Shown here in pieces: positions 51,952 to 62,810 of a DNA stretch of 64,000 nucleotides (position 1 is its first letter; each line of letters begins with the position of its first letter). Origin of the DNA: CAVTQY01 sp963736975 (lineage in GTDB: Bacteria; Pseudomonadota; Alphaproteobacteria; Acetobacterales; Acetobacteraceae); assembly GCA_963736975.1 (NCBI GenBank), contig CAVTQY010000001.1, positions 4,092,001 to 4,156,000 on the forward strand, given 5' to 3'. The translations under genes and the position numbers were made by a program. Under the pieces are notes generated by a model, which searched no databases, was not told where the DNA came from, and saw only the letters and a list, made by a program, of their open reading frames with translations.

Positions 51952-53613
51952 TCAAGCAGTGTGTTCCGTGGCGAATACGCCCAGGATTGCATCTTGGGCC
52001 TGCTGCTGGATATGGCGCAGGTGATCCGAGCTCTGGAAACTCTCTGCATACATCTTGTAGACATCCTCCGTTCCAGAGGGCCGCACCGCAAACCACCCGC
52101 TCGCGGCGATCACTTTGATGCCGCCGATCGATGCGTGGTTGCCAGGGGCCGTGGTGAGCGTTGCGCTGACCGGCTCGCCGGCGAGCTCAGTCACATTGAT
52201 CTGGCCGGACGATAGCGTCCTCAGCAGTTGCAGCTGCTCGGGCGTGGCTGGAGCGTCGACCCTTTCGTAGAAGGGCACGCCAAGTTCCTGAGCAATGCGG
52301 TCATACGCCTCGCCCGGGTCCTGCCTGGTGCGCGCGGTGATTTCGGCTGCCAGCAGACCGAGAATCAGGCCGTCCTTGTCGGTGGTCCAGACGGAGCCGT
52401 CGCGCCGCAGGAATGACGCGCCGGCGCTCTCCTCTCCGGCGAAACCCAGCGAACTGTCGATCAGGCCGTCGACAAACCACTTGAACCCGACCGGCACCTC
52501 AACGAGCGTGCGGCCAAGCTGCGTGGTGACGCGGTCAATCAGGCTGCTGCTGACGATCGTTTTGCCGATTCCGCAGGCCTTGCTCCAGTCCGGACGATGC
52601 CGAAGCAGATAGGAGATCGCGACCGTAAGATAGTGGTTCGGATTCATCAGCCCGGCCGAACGCGTGACAATCCCGTGCCGATCGGCATCGGTATCGTTCG
52701 CGAAGGCCACATCGAATCCGTCGCGCATGCCAATCAGCCGCGTCATGGCATATGGCGAAGAGCAATCCATCCGCACCTTGCCGTCCCAGTCGGCGGTCAT
52801 AAATCGGAACGTCGGGTCGACCGCGTCGTTGACGACGGTTGCGGCGATGCCATAGTGCTCGATGATGGGTTGCCAATACTGCACGGCTGCGCCGCCGAGC
52901 GGATCGATCCCGATCCTCACCCCGGATGCTCTTATGGCCGCCATATCGACGACGTTCGAGAGATCGGCGGTATACGGAGCAATGTAATTGTAGCGGTGGG
53001 TGTGAGGCGACCGGAGCGCGCGGTCATGGGGGATCTGTCGCACCCCGGTCAGCTTCTGCTCGAGCAGCACATTCGCGGTGCGCTCTATCCAGTTGGTAAC
53101 GTCGGTATCAGCCGGCCCGCCATTCGGGGTGTTGTACTTTATGCCGCCGTCCTCGGGGGGGTTATGCGAAGGCGTAATGACAATCCCGTCTGCGAGACCA
53201 ACCTTGCGGTTCTTGTTGTAGCGCAGGATGGCGTGGGAGATGGCAGGCGTCGGCGTGTATCCGCCATGCTCATCGAGCATCGCGTCGATCTCGTTGGCAG
53301 CCAGCACCTCAAGCGCAGTCGCAAGGGCGGGCACGGAAAGCGCGTGCGTATCGATGCCGACAAAAAGCGGGCCAGTCACGCCGTGCACCGTCCGGTGCTG
53401 GCAGATCGCCTGTGTGATGGCCAGGATATGGGCTTCGTTAAAGGCAAGATCAAATGGCGATCCACGGTGTCCGGAGGTGCCGAACACGACTCGCTGCGAT
53501 GGGACCGCCGGGTCCGGCGTACCGCTGAAATAGGCCTCCAGCAGCCGGGGCACGTTCACCAGCCGCGCCTCGCTGATCGGCTTTCCAGCATAAGGACTTA
53601 TCCGCCCGACCAT
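51952..53613 (-). CDS. pgm: Phosphoglucomutase, alpha-D-glucose specific
   Basis: A 553-aa enzyme interconverting glucose 1-phosphate and glucose 6-phosphate. Phosphoserine Ser149 in GIVITPSHNPPEDGG; the metal loop is FANDTDADRHGIV; the sugar-binding loop is GFAGEESAGASFLRRDGSVW; the phosphate loop is FAVRPSGTEDVYKMYAESF. All four domains present, length normal. It lies 3 bp downstream of the glucan synthase gene on the same strand, so the two are probably co-transcribed and linked through glucose 1-phosphate and UDP-glucose supply. Confidence 0.95.
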   Translation of the reverse strand: MVGRISPYAGKPISEARLVNVPRLLEAYFSGTPDPAVPSQRVVFGTSGHRGSPFDLAFNEAHILAITQAICQHRTVHGVTGPLFVGIDTHALSVPALATALEVLAANEIDAMLDEHGGYTPTPAISHAILRYNKNRKVGLADGIVITPSHNPPEDGGIKYNTPNGGPADTDVTNWIERTANVLLEQKLTGVRQIPHDRALRSPHTHRYNYIAPYTADLSNVVDMAAIRASGVRIGIDPLGGAAVQYWQPIIEHYGIAATVVNDAVDPTFRFMTADWDGKVRMDCSSPYAMTRLIGMRDGFDVAFANDTDADRHGIVTRSAGLMNPNHYLTVAISYLLRHRPDWSKACGIGKTIVSSSLIDRVTTQLGRTLVEVPVGFKWFVDGLIDSSLGFAGEESAGASFLRRDGSVWTTDKDGLILGLLAAEITARTRQDPGEAYDRIAQELGVPFYERVDAPATPEQLQLLRTLSSGQINVTELAGEPVSATLTTAPGNHASIGGIKVIAASGWFAVRPSGTEDVYKMYAESFQSSDHLRHIQQQAQDAILGVFATEHTA

Positions 53614-53616
53614 GTG

Positions 53617-56600
53617 TTATTCGCCTTCCGGATGAGAGATGGCGCGAGCCAGTGTTGTTGATCCGAGCACGACCCGCACGCGATGCGTTTGGCCGTCATC
53701 GGCGAGCGTCACGCGGGCCTGGGCGCCGCACAGCGCTGCGCCGTCGAGTTCCACATGGGCGATTCCGCGACTGACGCCGCCTGGGTTTTCCACGTGAATC
53801 TCGTAGCGGGTGGTTCCATGGCGGAAGACGATTTCGAAGCCTGGCCATGCCCGCGGTATGCAAGGGTCCAGAAATAAGGAAGTGCCCTGCACGCGAAACC
53901 CCAGGATCCGCTCAAGGCCTGCCCGGTACATCCACCCAGCAGAGCCGGTATACCAAGTCCAGCCGCCACGCCCGACATGCGGCGCCACGGAATAGACATC
54001 GGCCGCAACGACATACGGCTCGACGGCGTAGCGTCGTGTCGCATCTTGGGTAAGCGCATGATTGATGGGGTTGAGCAGCGAGAACAACTCTCCGGCCGCG
54101 TCGCCATCGCCCAGCATCGCGAAGGCAATCACGGACCAGATAGCGCCGTGCGTGTATTGGCCGCCGTTCTCGCGAATGCCGGGTGGATAGCCCTTGATGT
54201 ATCCGGGCTCGAGCTTTGTCTTGTCGAACGGCGGCGCGAATAGCAGCACCAGACCGTCGTCGTGCCGGACGAGGTATTTTTCGACGGCCGCCATCGCCTG
54301 GGCAGCGTGTGCGGGATCGGCCGCCTCGGAGATCACGCTCCATGACTGCGCGATCGCGTCGATGCGGCACTCGTCATTCTGTGCTGAACCCAGCGGCGTG
54401 CCGTCATCGAAGAAGGCGCGACGATACCACGCGCCGTCCCATCCATCCCGCTCCAGCGCCTCCGCGAGACCCGCGCAGTACCGCCGCCAATCCGCCGCCT
54501 GTGCCGACGCATCGCGTGCGTCGGCCAGTTTGGCGAATCCGGTCAGGGCGGCGTAAAGCAACCAGCCGAGCCAGATGCTCTCACCTTTGCCCTGCTCGCC
54601 GACGCGGTTCATCCCGTCGTTCCAGTCTCCGGTGCCGATGAGGGGCAGGCCGTGGCTGCCGACCGCGAGACTCTGCTCGAGCGCCAGCGCGCAGTGCTCG
54701 AACAACGTCGCGCGCCGGATAGAAATTGCGGGCGGAAAGAAGGCCTCTTCCTCCCCCTGGTGCAGCGTCGGGCCTTCGAGAAAGGGGACCGTCTCATCCA
54801 GAACTGCAGTATCGCCAGTGACCGTGATGTAATGGACGACGACATAGGCTAACCAGACGCGGTCATCGGAAATCCGTGTCCGAATGCCGCGCCCCGACTC
54901 CGGAAGCCACCAATGCTGCACGTCGCCCTCGACGAATTGCCGGGAAGCCGCGCGCAACAGCTGTTCACGCGCGACCTCCGGCTTCGACATGCAGAGCGCC
55001 ATGACGTCCTGCAGTTGGTCGCGGAACCCGTATGCGCCACTTGCCTGGTAGAACGCCGCCCGCGCCCAGACTCGGCAAGCAAGCGTTTGATAAAGCAGCC
55101 ACCGGTTCAGCAGGATGTCCATGGCACGATCCGGCGTCTTCACCTGAACTGTAGTAAGCGTATCGTTCCAAAAGCGGGTGACGGCCGCCAGCACGGCCGC
55201 GAGATCGGCCGTCCGGTACTTTCCGATCAGAGCTTGCGCCTCGGCTTTTGTCGCCGTCTCGCCGAGCAGGAAGACGATTTCGCTGGTGCTGTTTGGGCGC
55301 AATTCCAGTCGGGTCTGCAGAGCCCCGCAGGGATCGAGCCCGGCGCCGACGCGGTTGGACAGCGGCGCGGCCCCGGCAAGCGCCGCCGGTCGATCGAGCG
55401 TGGCATTGCGGCCCATGAATTCCCTGCGGTCTGCGGTCCATGAGTTTTGCCGCCCGCCAAGATCCGCAAACGCCACGCGGTGACCGAACTCGATGCTCCA
55501 GGGATTCCGGGCGAGTATCGCGCCGGTCGCTGCGTCGATCTCAGTAACGATGAACGGGGCGGCGGCGCCGCGGGACGTGCCGAGCACCCAGTCAACATAA
55601 GCAGTGACCGATAGGCGTCGGGATCGTCCGGAACGGTCGGTGATTTTCAGGCGGGATATCTTGATGGGATCATCAACAGGCACGTACTGCAAGAGTTCGA
55701 GTGAAATGCCGTGCGACTCATGCTCAAACCGGCTGTAGCCCTGTCCGTGTCGTGCGATATAGCGCGCGCCCGGTTGCCGGATCGGTAGCGCCGTCGGTCC
55801 CCAAACTTCTCCGCTGTCCTCGTCCCGCACATAGATCACCTCGCCCGGCGCGTCGCGCACGGGATCGTTTGACCACGGGGTAAGATGATTCTGCTGGCTG
55901 TTCAGTGACCATGTATAGCCGCTGCCTTCGGCTGAAACGTGGAAGCCGAAGCTATCGTTGCAGACGACGTTGATCCAGGGTGCTGGCGTCGATTGGCCGT
56001 CCTCGAGGATGGCGACGTATTCGCTTCCCCCGTCAGCGAAGCCGCCTATGCCGTTGAAATACTCAAGCGGAAGCCGCGGCGATCCGGATTGCGGCACGAC
56101 TTTTGAGGGGACACGCCATGGCGGTGGGGCCGGCCACAGGGGCTCTGGTGCTCTGGCGAGTTGCTCCGCAAGGCTGCCGCGATGAGCAGCAAACACGGCT
56201 CGGGCAGCGTTCTGCAGAAGCCTGCGCACTTCAGCCGATATCAGGTCGGCCCGCAGGACGAAAATCGCTCCGAGGCCCGGCGTCGTGCCCGGCCTCGGTG
56301 ACAAGCGGTTCTCCCCCACCAGCGCCAGAAGCGAGGACTGGAATTCCTGCGCGTATGAGGTGGGCTGCTCGTTGAGGATAACGAGATCGACGGAAAGCTG
56401 TTTCATCCGCCAATATTCGTGGGCGAGCAGAAGTCGCCGAACGGTGTCGAGGTCGCTCGCCTGGGCGATAGTGACAAGGATAATGGGTAGGTCGCCGGAA
56501 ATCCCGTGCTGCCAAAGGACCGATGCGGCGCCACCCCCACGTTCGAGGATCTCCGGCGACGGTCGCAGCGTCGCGTCGGCGTAGATCAGGCGGTTAGCGA

Positions 56601-59600
56601 CCCGCTGGAAGACATTGGCATCTTCGGCATCAAGGCCGAGATGCCGAAGCTGTACCTGCGCCTGCGTCCACGCCAGCGTCGTCGCACGATCGAAGGCCAT
56701 CGCGTCGTGGTGCCGGTCCACCAAATCGAGAACCTCACTCCGTGACTCCGCAATCAACGTCCAGAACGCGATGCGGGCTGTCGTCCTCGGCGCGAGCTGC
56801 ACCCGGCGGCGCAGGCTGAAAATAGGATCCAGGACGGCGCCGGCCGTGTTGCTGAGCGCGGATTCAGTTTCCAGAGCGGCAGGGGTCCGGATTCCGCGTC
56901 CGCGCCCCAAGAAGCGGGCGCGATCGGTCTCAAACTGGATGTCGCCCAGCGTCTTGCCTTCGACCACAGCAAGATGTGCGGCCCAGACCTCGGTCTCGTC
57001 TGCCGAGCGACGGCGCCGCGTGGCCAGGAGCGCGCCGATTTCGGCCACCAGCTCGGTCTCGACGAACAGCTTCGAGAACGCCGGGTGTGCGTCGTCGGCC
57101 GCCTGCGCCGCCAATACGAGCTCGGCGTATGAGGTGACCTCGATCTCACGGACGTGGTTGCCATGATTGGTGATCGACACCCGGCGCACCTCGGCGTCAT
57201 CCTCGGAAGACACCGCCACTTCCAGCGTCGTCGTGATGGTTCCATCGTGCCGGATTATCTCGGCCCGACCCTCGGAGAAGGAGACATCGTAACGGTCCGG
57301 TTCGCCGCCGCTCGGCTGATATCCTGCGGACCACACCGCCCCGCTCTGCCTGTCGCGAAGGAACACGTAGCTCCCCCAGGAATCGCAGGTGACGTCCTCC
57401 TGCCACCGTGTCACAGCGATGTTCTTCCACCGGCTGTATCCCGAGCCCGCCGCGGTCAGCATGACGGCATAGCGCCCGTTCGACAGGAGGTGAGTGCGTG
57501 GTGAGAACGCGTGCGGAGAATTAAAACGGCGCTGTGTGGAAGCAACGGGGTCACCGATGTTGAGCGCAGCTGTGAGCGTATCGAGCAGGGGCTCTGATAT
57601 CTTAACGTCGCGTGGCATACGTTCCTGAAGCAGCAGTTCGGTCGCCTGGATCATGGGCTCCGCATGAAACCGCTGTCGCATTGCCCCGTCGCTCAGTGCG
57701 TCGGCTATGGCGATCAAGCTCATTCCTTGGTGATGAGCCATGTAGGCGCGGACCACGGCGACCTCGGTATCATCGGGAAGCCGTGATTTCGTGTAATCCA
57801 GGGCTTCGTACCAACCGTAACGGCCGCGCCCACCAGCGCCTGCCAAGTGGGCGAAATTATTCGCGGCGGCCTTCGGGTCGATCATCGCGGCAAGCGCCGT
57901 CGCATAAGGTGCGATCACGGTATTAGCCCCGAGCCCGCGTTTGAGGCCGAGACTTGGGATGCCGAAGCTCGAATACTGGTAGGTGAACTCCAGATCGCGC
58001 GCGTTGTAGGCGGACTCCGAGGCGCCCCAGGGCACGTGGCGCGCTGCCCCGTATTTTATCTGCTGACGCACGACCTGGCGTTCCGTCTGCTCGAGCAGGC
58101 CTCCGACCGGCGCCCGCATGACGAGCGATGGCATCAGATACTCGAACATCGACCCGGACCATGACGTGAGGGCTGCGCCGTACCCCACCGGCGTCATCGC
58201 ACGTCCGAGCCGGAACCAATGGCGCGTCGGCAGTTCGCCCTTGGCGATGCCGACGAAGCTTGCGAGGCGCGCCTCGGATGCAAGCAGGTCGTAGTAGCTC
58301 GGATCGAGGCTGCCGTCTGCGACGCGATAGCCGATCGAAAGCAACTCGCGCTCCCGATCGAACAGAGAGCTGAAATCCATATCATTGACCAGCTTATGAG
58401 CGCCCGCACACAGCGCCAGAAGCCGGCCGGACAGGTCGGCGGCTGCCTTCGCCGAGGACCGGAAGCCGTCGATCAAGGCATCCTCAAGGGGATCGACCGC
58501 GGTGCGCTCCGCGCACCGACGCGCCAGAACCGCGATGGCGGCTCCGCACATGTCTGGCAGGTCCGCGATACTCGGCATTCGGCTCGTCAAGGCCGCAAGT
58601 TCCGTGTTCGCAAGTGCCCCTTTGGTATCGGAGGCGAGCAGTACTGCCCAGGGCATCAATGTCGCGACGCTGCGTAGATGGTCCACGACCGCTGCGCACA
58701 GACCGTCCGCCCACATGACCGCTTCGGCAGTGGGGGCAGCGGTCTTGGGATCGTCGGCGGGTAACCCCCGCAGGAGGTCCGGGATCTTCTCCGCATGTAG
58801 GGCAAGCGCCGACAGCTGCGCCACAATGCCCGCGGGTGTTGACGGAGCCGGCCGGAGCATGACAGCCAGCACATCAAGCGTGTCGGTCAGCTGGCACCGA
58901 TGAGATAACGCGGTATCGGTCCCAATATCACATAGAGCTTCTCGCAGAAGCGCCAGCGGATCTTCTATCCCGGCGTGCCAGTTCGCTTCGATCACAGGAC
59001 GCACGGTCATTTCGCCGCACGCGTTCCACAAAGTGATCAAATGCCCGGCCAGATTACCGCTATCGACCGAGGATATATACTCTGGCTCCAGCGGACGAAG
59101 ATCGCGGGTTCCATACCAGTTGTAGAAATGACCAAGGTGCCGCTCGAGCTGGTGCATCGACCCAAGCGTCGCCTCCAGCCGTTCTACAGTCTCGAGCAAT
59201 CCAATCCAGCCAAAGTCCGCTGCGGCCACCACGGACAGAAGGTAAAGCCCGATGTTAGTCGGCGATGTCCGATGCGCGACGACCGGCTTGGGGTCCTCCT
59301 GGAAGTTGTCCGGCGGAAGCATATGATCCTCGGCCGTGACGAACGTCTCGAAGAAGCACCATGTGCGGCGTGCGATCAGGCGCAGTGCCCCGGCGTCTTC
59401 AGCCGAGATCGGCGGCACGCTTGACGTCATTGAAGGCAGGCTGATCCAGCGCGCGATGGCCGGCGACAGCAGCCACAGAACACCAAACGGCGCGGCGATC
59501 GGCCAGGAACCAGGGTTGCACCACGCAACAAGCGCGGCAGCAGCGATGGTCAGCCCGACAGCACCGACCATCTGCTGATAGAATCCGCTCACGTCGAGCC

Positions 59601-62506
59601 GGGGACTTACCTTCGTCTGGGCAGTCGTGACCCATTCGAGCAGATTGCGTCGCGAAACCAGCAGCCGAAACAGGGTCCGGACAATCGCCTCTGACATGAC
59701 CCAGGCCTGATGCGGCAGGAAAGCGACGAGAAGAACAACTTGCGACAGGAAGAGTTTCAGGTCTGCGACGGCAGCGTGGAGATGCATGCGCCTGGCGACT
59801 TGAAGCCGGTGCGGCAGGATGACATTGAGAAACGGGATCAGTACGGGTATGGCGATTGTCCCCAGGACGAACGTGCTCCAGCGCGCCGCATCTGCGAACG
59901 GCAAGATCCAGCCTGCGATGAGGGAGGCGAAGGCCGCCGGCGCAGACAGTGACCGCCGCAAATTGTCGATCATCTTCCATTGGCCGACCAACGGGATGAC
60001 CCAGCGGCGCCGATCGTGATCCGAAGTTGCCCCCCAGCCGAAAATCCAAGGTAGCAGCTGCCAGTCGCCGCGTGCCCAGCGATACTGGCGAGCCACGGCG
60101 GCATCGTAGCGGGTCGGGAACTCGTCGATCACCTCAATGTCGGACACCAGCCCGGCACGCGCAAAGATGCCCTCCAGCAAGTCGTGACTGAGCACCGTGT
60201 TGTCGGGGATTCGCCCGGCGAGTGAGGCCTCGAAGAAATCGACATCGTAAATACCTTTGCCGCAGTATGACCCCTCGCCGAAGAGGTCCTGATAGACGTC
60301 GGACACGGCGCAGGCATACGGATCTATTCCCCGCGCGTCCGCGAACACACGCTGGAACAGCGAGCCCTCACACCCTGTCGGCAGGGCCGGGGTGACGCGC
60401 GGTTGAAGCACCGCGTAGCCATCCACCACGCGACATAAACCGGCATCGAACGTGGGGAGATTGAGCGGGTGCGCCATTTTGCCGATCAGGCGTTTGGCGG
60501 CGGCCCGCGGCAGCCGCGTGTCGGCATCGAGGACAATGACGTAGCGGACCCCCGCAGGCACCGCTGGCTGATTGCCATCGGTTGAAACGAAGCCCGTGTT
60601 CGTCGCCCCCCGCAGCAAAAGATTCAACTCGTGCAGCTTCCCGCGCTTGCGTTCCCACCCGATCCACCGCTTCTGTCCGGCGTTCCAGAGTCTTTGGCGG
60701 TGAAACAGGAAGAAACGATTGCCACCAAGGGATCGTCCGTAGCGGCGGTTGAGTTCCGCCACACCGTCAGTGGCGGCGCGGAGCAGGTCGCCGTCGCCGG
60801 GCGCGATCTGCATCTCGGAATCCGTCCAGTCCGAGAGCAGGGCGAAACAGAGATCGCCATCGGAATTAGCGAGATGATGAACCTCCAGCCGCTTGACCTG
60901 CTCGGCAATGCCAGCCGGAGAGGTCAGCAGCGTCGGCATGACGATCATTGTGCGCAGGGTGGACGGCACGCCATGGGCAAGCTCGAGGCCCGGCAGCGTG
61001 GTGGCGGCAAAACGATTGGTGGCACCGCGGTTCACCAACGCCATGGCAGCATCCGACGCTGGAAGGAGGCCGAGGAGGAGGAGTACCGATACAATCCCAC
61101 GTCGTGTTCCACTGCCGGTCCCAAGCCAACACCAGCACGAGGATAAGTGCGGTTACGGCTGCAAGAACGCCGACATAACCGGAAACACCGAGCGCCGTGT
61201 TGGCCCGAACGAGACGGCGTCTAATCGTCGCCTGGGATCCGATCGAGGTTTCGAATCCGGCGCGTCCTGTGGCAATGAGGTAATATCCAGGGTCGCTCTT
61301 TCGGGCAGAAGCTGCGTCGCTGTCGCCCGTCTTGTTTTCGGCGTGCTTCGCAGCCTCCAGAGCAAGTCGGGCGACGTCAGTCTCCGAATGGGAGGAGCCG
61401 CGCGCAACTTCCTCGATTGCATGGCGGTACAGCTCCCGCGTTGGGAAATCGAAGTCGGCAAAGTTGCTATCAGCGCACAGGATTGCATCGACAGCGCTCA
61501 CGCTTTCGAACAGCTCACGCCAATCGATGGCGGACATCAGCCGCATGCTCGTGATGATATTCCGGATGGTCACGTTCGCCGCGCCTTCGCGCTGCTGCTG
61601 CACCCGGACGATGCCTTCCGCGGTGGCTCCTTGAGCTGCCAGGGTTGCGTCCAGCCAGCGAACCGCCGGCGCGACCTTTGGATCTTCCTCGCGCAACCGG
61701 CGGACGAGCTGGACCGCGAAGGCGGTAGACAATGGCGTGCCGACGCGCTCCAGCACCGCGCCAGCCTTTTCTGCCGCCTTCTCGCTTCCGCCCAGCAACC
61801 GGTCAGCGAGTGAATTCGCTGCCTGACGTGCGCGCTGGTCACTCACCATATTTTCCGCGAGCCGCCGCAAGTTCTCCACCAGAACGACCCGAAGCGCTAT
61901 CGCGACCGCCCAGAGCTCGCCGATCGTCAGCGTCTGTACCCGTTGGTATGCGTGCAGGAAGCGCTGGAGTATATGTGAATCGAAACGACTATCAGTATGG
62001 GCGACGATTGCCCACGAGAGACCGAAGACGCGCGGGTAGCCCTTGAACGGCCCATCGAGCAGCTTCGGGAGCTTCTTCTGGAACCCAGGCGGCAGGTCGA
62101 TCCGGATTGCGCGGACCTGCTCCTGCACCACATGGAAGTTGTCCACCAGCCAATCCGCAGAGGGCGTAATTGATCGCGCATCACGGGTTGCCGCCGTCGT
62201 GACCAGGTACGCGGTGCGCAGCGCGCGTTCGTTGTCCAGCAAGCGTGCTTCCAAGCGATTATCTCTGGTCGGGCGAGACGAGACCTTTTGCGCAGCGGCA
62301 AGGCTTTCCGCGTGCTGCTCAAGGCGCTCAATGCCGAAGAGTTCCGCGCGGATCGGCTCCTCGTGAGTCATGCCGGACGCGGCCGGCTGGTGCCCGAAGG
62401 TGCGACCGACCGCATCCACAACAGCAGCACTACGGGATTGGCGAGTGAACATCGCCGATCGGCGTGCAACCGGATGAGTATAAACTGCTTCAGCGCCACG
62501 TTTCAC
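53617..62506 (-). pseudogene. ndvB: Cyclic beta-1,2-glucan synthase, split by one frameshift
   Basis: The 8.9-kb gene encodes the membrane enzyme that makes cyclic beta-1,2-glucan from UDP-glucose. The N-terminal 460 residues (FGIERLEQHAESLAAAQKV, then a membrane segment VGVLAAVTALILVLVLAWDR) are in one frame up to about 61090. From there (LLGLLPASDAAMALVNRGA) the rest is in the next frame to 53617. This holds the GT84 domain with the DAD motif (VIVLDADTRLPRAAAKR), membrane helices, a glycoamylase-like region, and the C-terminal GH94 phosphorylase domain (GTGDWNDGMNRVGEQGKGES) that sets chain length. One base in or out near 61080-61095 explains the split. Everything else is conserved over 2475 codons, so sequencing error or a very recent lesion is likely. 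The start is GTG 62506; ATG 62452 is possible. Confidence 0.9.
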
Positions 62507-62810
62507 ATTAGTATCCCGTCATGATGCTGCGGTCCCGAAGGAATCTAACCCATCGAGCGGTGCACATGAAGGCGCTGTGGGCAACCGCCTTACAGTCTCA
62601 GTAAGGCGCCATGCGTGGTGTCGGACAGAAGCGAATTTACTCAGGATACGGTATCCCGGTTCTGAGTAGTTTCCGAGCCTGTTGGGTCGAACCCTCTGCC
62701 GTGTGCCTTTCGGCACACGAAGGTCCTTGGAGTGCATCTTCACCTTGCATCCCTCCCGAAGTTCGGCCCGAATGCTTCGAGTTGGCTCGCACGCGCGGCA
62801 GCGGTCGCGC
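62507..62810. other. Spacer with repeat copy and a hairpin
   Basis: TGAGTAGTTTCCGAG (62663-62677) repeats the element seen at 47784. CGTGTGCC-TTT-CGGCACACG (about 62699-62718) is a strong hairpin without a clear T run. No gene recognised between the glucan synthase and the ATPase. Confidence 0.5.

Noticed and set aside
52597..53661. 354-codon plus-strand frame over pgm
   Set aside because: Antisense to the phosphoglucomutase, which has all four signature loops.
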